In this document: in pieces, positions 54,715 through 64,000 of the stretch
Layout of the letters: every line of letters begins with the position of its first letter
Position numbering within the stretch: position 1 is the first letter of the stretch
NCBI GenBank assembly: GCA_039704465.1
Contig: JASFAU010000020.1
Span: forward strand, 558,001 to 622,000
Direction: 5' to 3'
DNA length: 64,000 nucleotides
From: Plasmodiophora brassicae
Lineage: Eukaryota > Endomyxa > Phytomyxea > Plasmodiophorida > Plasmodiophoridae
Program-made: the position numbers and the translations under genes
Notes under the pieces: model-generated
Told to the model about the DNA's origin: nothing
What the model saw: the letters and a program-made list of their open reading frames with translations, nothing else
The model's database searches: none

Positions 54715-55122
54715 TTAGTGCCATAGATCAGGCTCCCACAAAAATATGGGCAGTGGATTCCTGGGACCGACTGGCACTGCTTTTGATAATGTGTGGCGGG
54801 GCCCAGCGTGGTGAATCAAGGCTGGATGATCCGCCGGGGGAATCTCAAAATTCAGGTTCACATTGTCATATTCCCAATCGTGCTGCGCAACGGATTGGGC
54901 GTCTGGACAGGCGTCGCGCGTGCGGGAAACGGAAGGCCCCGGCTGGACGTTGGCGGTGCCACCCCCGTCAACAAAGTGCTGGGCGTCGAACGCGTTGGAG
55001 TCGAAGAGAGTATCAACCCAGAGATCGTCATCGGTAGCGGATCCGACGACGTTCGACTGGAACGTCAACAGAAGCGCACACACAGAAACTCCCAGAAGCA
55101 TTTGCATAGTTCCGCTCGGCAA
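54715..55122 (-). CDS. Hypothetical secreted protein
   Basis: 135 residues. Met 55122 is followed by a signal peptide (MQMLLGVSVCALLLTFQSNVV), then an acidic region (ATDDDLWVDTLFDSNAFDAQ) and a neutral, Pro-rich remainder with NLNFEIPPADHP. There is no membrane anchor, repeat or known domain. It stands alone between BTB remnants and ends four bases before the zinc-finger frame on the same strand. Signal peptide plus uninterrupted frame make it a reasonable gene, but with no recognised homologue. Confidence 0.5.
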   Translation of the reverse strand: MPSGTMQMLLGVSVCALLLTFQSNVVGSATDDDLWVDTLFDSNAFDAQHFVDGGGTANVQPGPSVSRTRDACPDAQSVAQHDWEYDNVNLNFEIPPADHPALIHHAGPRHTLSKAVPVGPRNPLPIFLWEPDLWH

Positions 55123-55164
55123 CGACGTGTTTTGATGTCTGACGGGCTACCGCGGGCCAGGTCC

Positions 55165-55231
55165 GCTGCGGACTGCCGGCCTGCCCTCTGCGGACTGCCG
55201 GCCTGCGCCGCTGCGGACTGCGGGCCTGCGA
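55165..55231. repeat. Three tandem copies of a 22-23-bp GC-rich unit
   Basis: The unit CTGCGGACTGCCGGCCTGC is repeated three times with short spacers. It lies just upstream of the secreted-protein start on the minus strand, so it may fall in its promoter. Confidence 0.85.
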
Positions 55232-55379
55232 GGAGGTCTGTGTTTGACAGCACGTGGCCCTGGTCTATTTTTGCCCGCGGCAGAGCCGAAAGCTCCGGAG
55301 ACTGTCCCAGACCGTGCGACGCGCCAGCCCCTCGCCTCGGCCGACTATGTATGTAGGTAGACGCATTCTGCGTCCTTCG

Positions 55380-56000
55380 GTTGCAGGGGACAGCTGCCCG
55401 CACAGACGACCCGGAACGCATCGACAGCCTAACATCGATCCGGAGGTTCTGCCTTGTGTTCCACTCCAGTTCGCGCACCAGGCCACGTCGGCCAATCGTG
55501 ATCGCGGGTTTCCATGGTGCCGTTGACGCCCTGCCGCTACGCTCGAGTGACGCAGTCGACTACTTTGTTGACAACGCGCTCGCCGTCAGCCGCTCCAGTA
55601 TGCTAAAGGACATGGTCGATGGACTTGGCGCTATTTGCGTGCGGGATCCAGTAATATTCTTGCCAGATATCGCCAGCACCGAGTTGCACCAGTGATCGTG
55701 GACTTCATGGACGCATTCGTCCCGGCCAGGTATATCGCACAGTGTGCTGACGCATCCTCATCTGCCTGTTCCTAATTACTGCTGACTGGACGGCGCTGTT
55801 GACCGTACAACTGTTGCCTGTTGCTGCGAAGTGCCGATTGCTAGTGGCGGCCGATTGCCTGGAAATGCCTTTGCTCATGGACTGCGTTGCGTCGATGGGC
55901 GGTCGATATTGTCGAAATGCGCGGCACGCTACGTACCTGCTGGTGCTGTTCGCCTCCTACTTAGCTGTAAGCTCGTTTCTTTGCAAAGGAACACCGAATG
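55380..56000 (+). pseudogene. Second decayed BTB/SKP1-like copy
   Basis: This is collinear with the intact gene, including about 90 bp upstream of its start (ACATCGATCCGGAGG...CCAGTTCG...CAGGCCACGT). It reads DALPLRSSDAVDYFVDNALAV, SMLKDMVDGLGA and LPDIASTELH. A two-base insertion then breaks the frame near 55690. A relic of exon 2 follows (CRLLVAADCLEMPLLMDCVAS, about 55828-55900), with loss of the ankyrin repeats. Confidence 0.82.
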
Positions 56001-56712
56001 TCGGTCCTGTGTTGGGCTGCACGGCCCATGGGAGGAACTGGTAGGTTGTGCGGCGCCCTCTGGTGATCTCACCTATGCGCTTTGCACGCTGCTGCCGCAT
56101 AAGGCGGCGGTAACACTGCTCGGTGCCGCTAGTGGCGCCCGAGATTAACGTTATCTGGTGAGGTCGTTTTACCGCATGACAGCACAGCATTGGGCCCCGC
56201 AATCAGAGCCCCGTGACGACATCACCCACGGGAAATCAGTGTCTGTCGTGAAGACCATTTACAAAACATGAGCGCACTGTACCGTTAAGAGCACCTGAAC
56301 TGGACGCCGACGTCCGACGAGGATGTAATGGCCCATCAGTCCTTCCATGAACGCTGTAAGATCAACAAGTCGCTAATCAGACAGAACAAACTGCCGCCTA
56401 TCCAGGACAGCTGTACTGATGTGTCGTGATGGTGTTTCCAGGAGGTGATGTCTCGAGCGCTTCGCAAATGAGTTAACGGGATGGTCGTGACAAGCAGCGG
56501 GACAGTCTTGCAAAGTGTGCAGAATTATCCGTTCGCCGCGCCTTCCAGCTGGGTGACCGTGCGGGCGCGCAATTCCCGCCATCGGCCAGACGCGTTCGGG
56601 CGTGCATAGGGTTGCAGGGGGCCGGGCGCATCCTGCCGGCGAACATCGATCCGGGGATATGCCCTGTGTTTCACGCCAGTTCGACGTCAACTGCAGGCCA
56701 CGTGATCTCCCG

Positions 56713-58818
56713 ATGTGGCGCACGTGGCTGATCGTGATCGCGAGTTGCAATGGCGGCGCTGTTGACGCCCTGACGCTACGTTCCAGCAACGCCGTCGACT
56801 ACACGGTGGACACGGCGCTCGCCGTCATCCACTCCACCATGCTACAGCAGATGGTCGATGATCTTGGCGTCGCTTGCACGCAGGAGCCCGTCTTCTTGCC
56901 AAACATCGCCAGCACCGAGTTGCACCTGATCGTGGATTTCATGTACTCAGCCGCCCTCGGCGAGGTATGGCATCGTTTGCGGACGTCTCTGCATCCTCTT
57001 TCTACCGGTTTACGATATGACTGCTAGCAGGACGGCGCTGTCGACCGTGCTGCTCGCTGGGCCCGACGCTGGCTGACATCGGAGGCGCCTACTGGGCAGT
57101 GCCGTTTGCTGTTGGCGGCCGACTATCTGGACATGCCTCTGCTAATGGTCGGCATTGCGTCCCGGCCGCGCCGATGGGCCGATATTGTCTCAATGCGCGA
57201 TATGCTGCATGGCGATGCATTTCGGCTCGTACTGAACCGCACCCGCGCCCTCGTCCGTCTTGATGAGCACATGCGCACCGATCGAAACCGGGCGCTCGTC
57301 AGCCAGATCCGCGCCCAGCTGGCGGTCGGCGGCGGGACGGCTTCATTCGTTAACAACGCGGAATGGGATGGGGCGATCAAGGTCTATCGAAGCCTGATGC
57401 ACTGGGCAGCACGCCATGGCGAGGGAGCCGTCATCGACTTCTTGAGGATGGCACCTGGCGTCGACGTCAACGTCCCCGATCAGCATCAGCGGACGCCTTT
57501 GCACCTGGCCGTGAAGCGACCCACCGGTAAAGCCATTGAGTTGCTGGTCGAATTGCACGGCATCGACGTGAACGCGCGAGACGATGAGCACGAGACGCCC
57601 CTGCAACGGGCAGTACGCTTCGGCAACGTCCACGCCGTTAAGGCATTGCTGGCGAGCCGTTTCACCGATGCTGATGTGCGCGATGGTCGCGATGGAACGC
57701 CGCTGCACAACGCTGCTGAACGGGGCGACGTTCCCGTCGTCGACGCTCTACTTCGAGCAGGCAACCGCGTCGACGTCAACGCTCGTGACTTGTCTGGCCA
57801 GACGCCGCTACACGTGTCTTGCAATACTTACGGAGACGAGCACATCGTCGAGATGCTTCTGTCGGCGCCTAGGGTTGACGTCAACGCCCGGGACGCGGAC
57901 GCCCGAACGCCACTGGAACTCGCCGCGTATTCAAGACGCGACGATATATTCAGGACGTTGCTGAACACAGCCGGCATCGACATCCTGGCGCGTGATGCGC
58001 GCCGGAGGACGCTCCTGCACCGGGTGGAGGAACTCAGCTTCCCAATCATCGTCGAACTATTGACGGTGGCAACCGGGGTTGTCGTCAACGCACGCGACGA
58101 AACCATGGACACGCCGTTGCATCGGGCTGCGTATCTGGGATTGGGCCACATCGTCAGAGTGATGCTGGACTCGCCCTGGAGCGATGTCGATGCGCGCAAC
58201 AGGCTCGGGCACACCCCGTTGCACAGGGCCGTCGTCGGCGGCCACGCTGACATTGTCCAAATGTTGCTACCGCAGACGGGGATCGCTATCAATGCTCGGG
58301 ACACTGGTCAGCAGACGCCTCTGCACCTGGCGACTTCTCTGGGCTACACATCCGTTGTTTCCGCGCTACTCAGCGCCGCGTTCATCCACGTCAACGTTCG
58401 TGATGCCTCCCAGCAGACGCCTCTGTACAAAGCAGTCGTTCGTGGATACGTCGACGTCGTCACGTTGCTGCTGGGTAATAGCGGGATCGACGTCAATGCG
58501 CGTCACGACGGCTCCCAGACCGTTCTACATCAGGCGATTGACGGAGGGGACCTGGAGATGATCACGTTGCTGGTGGGCGCCTCTGCAATCGACGTGAATG
58601 CTCGCGACACGCTCCGGCAGACACCGCTTCATCGCGCCGTTGAGAAGGGCCGTCTGGACATTGTGGAGTTGTTGCTGGGCGTACCCGCAATTGACCTGCG
58701 TCTCAAGGATTGCCATGGCCGGACCGCCCACCGATGTGCCAAGCAGCGACGCTTTGACGAGATCGCCAAGCGGCTCAAGGTGCGACCACGACTAGCGTGG
58801 CTATGGTCACATACGTGA
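56713..58818 (+). CDS. BTB/SKP1-like N-terminus plus ankyrin-repeat protein
   Basis: Exons 56713-56964 and 57031-58818 (66-nt intron, GTATGG...CTAGCAG) give 679 residues. The first about 150 residues read as a BTB/SKP1-type fold: DALTLRSSNAVDYTVDTALA, a TMLQQMV helix, LPNIASTELHLIVDFMYS, then, after the splice, CRLLLAADYLDMPLL. A helical linker precedes about 12 ankyrin repeats (residues about 225-650) of the form VDVNARDxxxxTPLHxAVxxGxxxIVxxLL. BTB or SKP1-like modules usually recruit cullin ubiquitin ligases and ankyrin repeats bind partners, so a substrate adaptor is likely. Two broken copies lie directly upstream. The ATG context CCCGATGTGG is shared with one of them. Confidence 0.85.
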
Positions 58819-59209
58819 TGTGCACACACTTCGCTACGCGAACGCGTATCGTGCTTTCGAATGCATACACAACTATATTCGCACTGACGTCGACCTCGAC
58901 GTACCGTTGCTATGAGACCACCATTGCGCGCGTGAAACGGATCTCGGCAATGGGGGGCATGCAACACCCGGACGACCTTCGTCCCGCTTATCGACGGTCG
59001 TCGTTGGCGCCTGCAGCAGAAGCGGGGCACGATGGACGTGACTCATGCATTGCTCGGCGCCCCCCGTGATTCATGCCCATGCGCGTGTTTCCGCCGGCCA
59101 GCCCGCCCTCGTTTAGATTCCCAATCAGTGCCTCCGAGCGACGTCTACGAAATCGTTGCGGGACACGGTCGCCCCTCGTCGAAGGAGCGCAGAGCACTAG
59201 GTAGAGGCC
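58819..59209. other. Intergenic stretch before the MscS gene
   Basis: About 390 bp without a supportable gene. The two genes are transcribed in the same direction, so this should hold the channel promoter. Confidence 0.4.
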
Positions 59210-61227
59210 ATGAGCGACGTCAGCGGCAACGGCACAACGGGCGGCGTGCGGCGCCGATCGTCGGGGCGTCGTCGTAGCAATCGCTCGTCGCTGCGCGTCG
59301 GCGACCTGGTCGCCCTCAACGAGGCCGGCGACGACGTCGACGACGTTAACGCGGGCAACGACCTGACGCGCGAGTTCTCCATGATCGAGGCGGCCGCCGG
59401 CGACGACGTCGAGCTGGACGACGCCAGCGCGATCAACGCGGAGGAGCTCCTGTCCGGGCACGAGAACCGGCGCCGGCACCTGGCCTGGTGGCAGAAGTAC
59501 GCGGCCGTCTGGGGCGACCGCCTCCCGTGGCTCGTCTTCGTTCTCGTCGTCTCCGTCGGCCTGCTCGCCGTGGTCATCGTCGACCGGCGCAGCGATTCGC
59601 TGCTGAAGGCGCCGCTCGTCAACATGAGCGCCTGGATGGTCCTGTCGATCCCGCCGTTCCTCCTGGCGCTCTACGTCGTCGTCGAGCTCGTCCAGCGCCT
59701 CCTCTGCGTCGTCGTCCTGCGCGTCGCCTCCCGGTCGTCGTGGCTCGTCCAGCTCGTCCTGAAACAGTTGCTGCGACGATGCGGCCTGGCCCTGTTCGCC
59801 ATCGTCGCCGACCACCTCGTCCTGCGGTTCTGGATGCACGACCAGGGCGGCGTCGCCCTGGAGCGCATGTACGTCGCCCAGTCCGTCTGCCGCCTGATCT
59901 ACCTGATGTGGATCCTCTGGGCGCTCCGCAACATCGTCCTGCGCGCCCTGCGCCACCACGCCGCCCTGCACGTGTTCCGCCGGCGCGTCGACGACCTGAC
60001 GTTCGCCAAGGACGCGCTCGTCCTGCTGTGCGCCATCGACAACGTCGGCGAGCGTGACCGGATCCGCGCCAAGTGGGCGGCGAACAAGGCCCGGGACGCG
60101 TTCGACAACCGGCTGCGGCGGGCGGCGACCAACACGATGCAGCTGCCGCTGCAGATCGTCGAGGACGGGCAGACGGGCGAACAGCGCTGGGCGTACTCGG
60201 CGCGGGCGCAGGTCGAGGTCGGCACGCGCCAGCAGGCCAAGTGGGTCGCCGCTGGCCTGCGCGACGCCCTGTTCCGCAACGCCCGCACCCTGAGCTTCGC
60301 GCGCCTCCGCACCATGCTCGGCCTGGACGACCACGACGTCGAGCGATGCTTCGAGACGCTGTTCCACCGCAACGAAGGTTCGTCAGGGTTTGTTTGCGCA
60401 CGCGTGCTTTCGACGATCCTAAGAGCGACGTCGTTCCAGGGGACTACGACGCGATCAAGCCCGACGAGCTGTTCGTGTCGGTGCAGACGCTGTTCAGCGA
60501 CCGGTGCGACCTGCGGCAGAGCGCCGAGAGCTTCGAGAACGCCGCCGACATCGTGACGACGATCTGCAACGTCGTGTTCGTCGTCGTCGGCGCGGGCCTG
60601 GCGGCGCACGCGTTCGGCGCCAGCTTCTCGGCGCTGACGGTCGGGTGCACGACGGCGTTCGCCGCCGTCGGCTTCAGCCTGCACGGGACGATCTCGGCGG
60701 TCGTCGTGTCGATCGTGTTCGTCCTGGTGCGCCGCCCGTACAGCGTCGGCGACCGCGTCGCGATCGACGGCGGCGAGTACACGGTCGCCCGCATCCGCAT
60801 GATGACGACCGAGTTCGTCGGCCTGGACAACAAGCTGATGACGATGCCGAACGCGCAGCTGGCGACGATCCCGATCTTCAACCATCGGCGGGCGGGCCCG
60901 GCCGTCATCAGCGTCAAGGTCAAGGTGGCGTACGCGACGCCCCGCGCCAAGATCGACGCGTTGCACGCGGCGATGCGCGCCTGGGTCGCCGCCCTGCCCG
61001 ACACGTGGACCGAGACCGTCGACCTGGAGCAGGCCGACCTGTCCGACGGCAACGCGCTGCTGCTCGAGTTCAAGTTCCAATGCCGGTCCATCTGGCACGA
61101 TTCCGTCGTGCCCGGCGCCACCACCGACGTCGTCAACGCTGTACGCCAACGCATGCTGGAGACGGGCATCGCCCAGAGCGACCCGGCCGCGTGGGTCAGC
61201 ACCGATGCGGATGGGCGTCCACTCTAG
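59210..61227 (+). CDS. MscS-family mechanosensitive ion channel
   Basis: Exons 59210-60377 and 60440-61227 give 651 residues; acceptor TTCCAG restores the frame as RNE-GDYDAI. A cytosolic N-terminus precedes four helices (LVFVLVVSVGLLAVVIV, MVLSIPPFLLALYVVVELV and two more). A long intracellular loop follows, then SFENAADIVTTICNVVFVVVG and the pore-lining helix (FGASFSALTVGCTTAFAAVG). The beta domain has the family signature PYSVGDRV-x-DGGEYTV and ends with LDNKLMTMPNAQL. The helix count and loop match the plant MSL10 and fungal Msy type rather than short bacterial MscS. It opens under membrane tension to release ions during osmotic downshock, either in the plasma membrane or contractile-vacuole/ER membranes. 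Confidence 0.9.
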
Positions 61228-61333
61228 TCGTAGTAGGCAATGATGAAGCCACACACACACACACAACGGCACTGTGATACAGCACAACCATTGGGGATCC
61301 TTTATTCGCAACGCGATGTGCAGGTTGGGGAGC
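61228..61333. other. Convergent 3' intergenic region with a CA repeat
   Basis: 106 bp between the stop codons of the channel (+) and the surface protein (-), including a CA microsatellite at about 61247-61264. Polyadenylation of both genes must occur within or across it. Confidence 0.6.
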
Positions 61334-64000
61334 TCAGGCCCATGCGAAGCAGGCCAGCGCGGCCACGACGACCAGCTGCAGGAAGAGGCCCGGTGCGGCA
61401 GGCGTCGCCGCCGGGCTGACCTTCAGGACACCCTCTCCGGGCGTCGACGCCGGCGTGGGCGCAGGCGTCGGTCCCGCCGGTGTGGGCGCAGGCGTCGGTC
61501 CCGCAGGTGTGGGCGCCCGCGTCGTCGTCATCTTGGGCTTCTACACACAGCACCACGTTCGTCAGCGGCAGCAGCGCCACACACACACACACTGACCTTG
61601 ATCGTCGTGACGACCAGGCTGGCCTGCTGCTGCCAGTTGGCGGCCAGCAGGACGGGGAAGTAGGTGCCGTCCGCCTTCAGGTCGACGGTCGTCACCGACC
61701 CGGACGACGCGTTGACGGCGATGCCCGTGACGGGCACGACGAACGCGTTGTTGACCAGGGCGCCGATCCAGGCGACCGTGTACGCCGACGTCCGGTTGAT
61801 CAGCACGTTGAAGTTGAGCGTGATCGTCGCCGACGACACCTGCGCCAGGCCGCTGATCGCCGACCCGTCGCCCAGCAGCTGCCCGACGACGGCGCCGTTC
61901 GTCGACGACGCGCGCACGACGGCGTAGCTTGCCACGCCGTTCACCATGACGGCCAGGCTGGCCGCCGTCGTCACGCCGACCGTCACCTGGACCGTGTTGC
62001 CGCCGCCGGCGGCCAGCAGGCGCCGCCGGTGCTTCGACGTGGCGTTCGACGACGCCACCGACACGATCAGCTTGCAGCCGGTCGACTGTGTCTGCGACGT
62101 CATGCCCGGCGCCAGGACGAGCTGTGCCTGGGGCACCGGCGGCGGCAGCGTCCCGAAGCAGTTGCGGGCGGCGCCGCCCGGCGTGCAATCGCAGGCGACC
62201 TGGTCGAAGAAGTTGGACAGGAAGCCGTACGTGCCGACCAGCTGGTTGTACGACTGCTGCGCCTGCAGGACGGATGCGGCCGCCATGAACAGCGTCTGCA
62301 TGTTCTGGTTGGCGACCTGCAGGCCCCACATGTTGGCGTTGACCCACTGCTTCGCCTTCCACTGGAACGGCACCATGCTGGCGTTGACCTGGGCGCACGT
62401 GTCAGGAGCAGCAGCACGATGCGCACCGTGACCAGCTGCGTGCGCCGCGACGTACCCATTGGCCCGGCGACCACCGGTAGATCGGGCCCATGACGCTGTT
62501 GCAGGCGGCACAGTTGGCCGCGTCCATGTTGTTCGTCCACTCGTTGCCCTGCGGGTGGCAGGCCTGGTCGGCGAGGCAGGCCGCCTTCGTGAACGCCTTG
62601 TCGCGCCACAGGCCGCCGTACCGCGCGCACTGGGTCCCGTTCGTCAGCGACGGGTCCGAGCAGGTGCCCGGCAGCGACCCCCAGTTCAGCATCGTCGACG
62701 GGTTCGCCGGCGACTTCCGCGACTGGCACTGCACGTTGCCGTTGACGTCGGGCGGGATCTTCAGGTAGCACGTGCCGAACGACTGCCTGCCGTTGTTCCA
62801 CTGCTGGCGGTCCCAGTCGTTGCATTGGCCGGCGATGGCCTGGCACGACGCCTTGTCGGGGCAGGGCGCCCACGGCTGGAACTGGCAGTTCAGGTACGGG
62901 GCGATCTCGCCGAGCGCGCCCGTCGCGCTGCACGTCGTGTCGTTCGTCGGCAGCTGCGAGCACGACGCCCAGGCGACCTTGACGTTGTACTTCGTCCCGG
63001 TCGACAGGCAGGCCGGCTGCGTCACCGACCCGTCGCCGATCAGGCACCGCGCGTTCTGCCAGGTGTCAGATGGCGGGCGCCGCAACGACCCCCGGGGCGC
63101 ACACGTACCCCGCCGACGACGCTGCTCTGCCACTGCCCGTTCAAGGACAGGCAGGCGGTCTGGTTGAACGCGTTGCCGGGCACGTAGCAGACGTTGTTGC
63201 CGGCGCCGTTCGTGCGCTGCGCGAAGCACCTCGGGCAGGGCATCGTGCAGAACTGCTTCTGGACGCACTGCTGCGGCGACAGGTTGCCGCCCCACTCGAG
63301 GCCCTGCGGGTCCTGCCAGCTGATGACACAGACACACGCACGCGTCAGTGATCGACACGTCTGGGCGCACGACACGGGGGAACGTACTTGCACTGGCCGG
63401 CGGCGCACGACTCGGGCGTGTTGTACTGGCCGGCGTTCCAGTTGTACCCCTCGAAGAGGCGGATGGTGGCGTTGCCGACGGCCGGGGCGAACGACGAGCA
63501 GAACGCCTGCGTCAGCGGGACCTGGCTGCCCCACTGCTGGTTGAACCCGCACAGGCCCTTGCCGTCGTTCATCCAGTTCATCCAGTACTGCGCGAGCACG
63601 GGCACACACCGATTCAGCGATCCGCCCACCACCCCGGTACAACGCTGCTGCCTACGAGCTGGTACGAGTTGCTGTCGCCGGAGAACGTCTTGCGCGTCTG
63701 CCACGCGTTCTGGCAGGCCTGCTGCGTGACGTTGGTCGCGACACACATCATGGAGCCGCACGCCCATGGGTTCTGCGTCCCGCAGATGCTGGGCGGCGTG
63801 CACGTCGCCTGCGTCGTCTTGTTCGTGTCGACGCAGAAGCCCTGGCAGTTGGCGCACTGCGACCACGGGTTGTACCAGGTCAGGTTGCGGGCCGTGCACG
63901 CCTGCTGCGTCTGGTAGAACGTCGCCTGGCAGTAGCTGGGCTGCGACTGCTTCCAGCAGTTGGTCGGCGAGCTGCACTGCCCGCAGAACGAGCTGGACTT
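61334..64000 (-). CDS. Cysteine-rich surface protein, probably GPI-anchored (5' end beyond window)
   Basis: Exons 61334-61540, 61597-62388, 62456-63055, 63109-63312, 63388-63587 and 63656 to beyond 64000. The visible N-terminal half is tandem Cys-rich units with CxxC pairs and many Trp/Gln/Asn (for example CARYGGLWRDKAFTKAACL, CPRCFAQRT). Next comes a beta-rich domain with several Asn-X-Ser/Thr sites and a basic SKHRRRLLAAGG stretch that looks like a processing site. A PTPAGPTPAPTPA spacer and a terminal hydrophobic run LFLQLVVVAALACFAWA with no basic residues after it follow, the classic GPI-anchor signal. No family recognised. Location: outer cell surface. Role possibly adhesion or protective coat. 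Introns carry short TG/CA tracts. Confidence 0.75.

Noticed and set aside
58988..60367. 459-residue minus-strand frame opposite the MscS channel
   Set aside because: Shadow frame with biased composition; the plus strand has intact MscS motifs.
1..64000. tRNA, rRNA or bacterial operon structure
   Set aside because: I saw no tRNA cloverleaf or rRNA sequence, and the spliced genes exclude a prokaryotic source.

Overview
This window is nuclear DNA of a GC-rich, flagellated unicellular eukaryote. The evidence is short spliceosomal introns (about 49-79 nt, most with GT-AG ends and a CTRAC-type branch site close to the 3' end), an axonemal dynein heavy chain, fimbrin, a spliceosomal protein, a RFC-Ctf18 subunit and both subunits of the eukaryotic queuine tRNA-ribosyltransferase. 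A two-subunit queuine enzyme argues against a fungus. Large receptors with REJ-like, GPS and seven-helix segments fit heterotrophic protists, including relatives of animals. I cannot place it more precisely.

Layout. 1-4119: gene-poor, degenerate DNA with a large inverted repeat (213-1085). 4120-7537: an orphan 7TM protein (-) diverging from a Tle1-like alpha/beta hydrolase (+). 7947-13556 (+): fimbrin, a GPAT3/4-type acyltransferase, a PRKRIP1-like protein and a two-RRM protein. 13708-28543 (-): one inner-arm-type axonemal dynein heavy chain. 28887-47096 (+): a surface-receptor cluster made of a secreted LRR protein whose 12 repeat exons are each exactly 72 nt, then two tandem giant receptors. 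The first has LRRs and the second has 24 NHL repeats; both continue into a Thr/Arg/Pro stalk, a REJ-like region, a GPS motif, seven helices and a shared cytoplasmic tail. 47102-51300 (-): a small putative mitochondrial protein, a membrane-anchored GH18 chitinase-like enzyme and QTRT1. 51461-53245 (+): QTRT2 and CTF8. 53246-56712: decayed copies of a BTB/SKP1-like gene plus small secreted and zinc-finger ORFs. 56713-61227 (+): an intact BTB-ankyrin gene and a MscS-family channel. 61334-64000 (-): a cysteine-rich, probably GPI-anchored surface protein cut by the window end.

How the genes fit together. QTRT1 and QTRT2, two halves of one enzyme, are head to head across 160 bp. The receptor cluster looks like a local family in which one signalling half (REJ-GPS-7TM-tail) has been joined to different ligand-binding halves. 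Fimbrin, dynein and GPAT are housekeeping cytoskeleton and lipid genes. All splice junctions were read by eye. For fimbrin, the LRR gene, both receptors, QTRT1, CTF8, GH18, the two-RRM protein, BTB-ankyrin and MscS, the exon lengths I give sum to whole codons.
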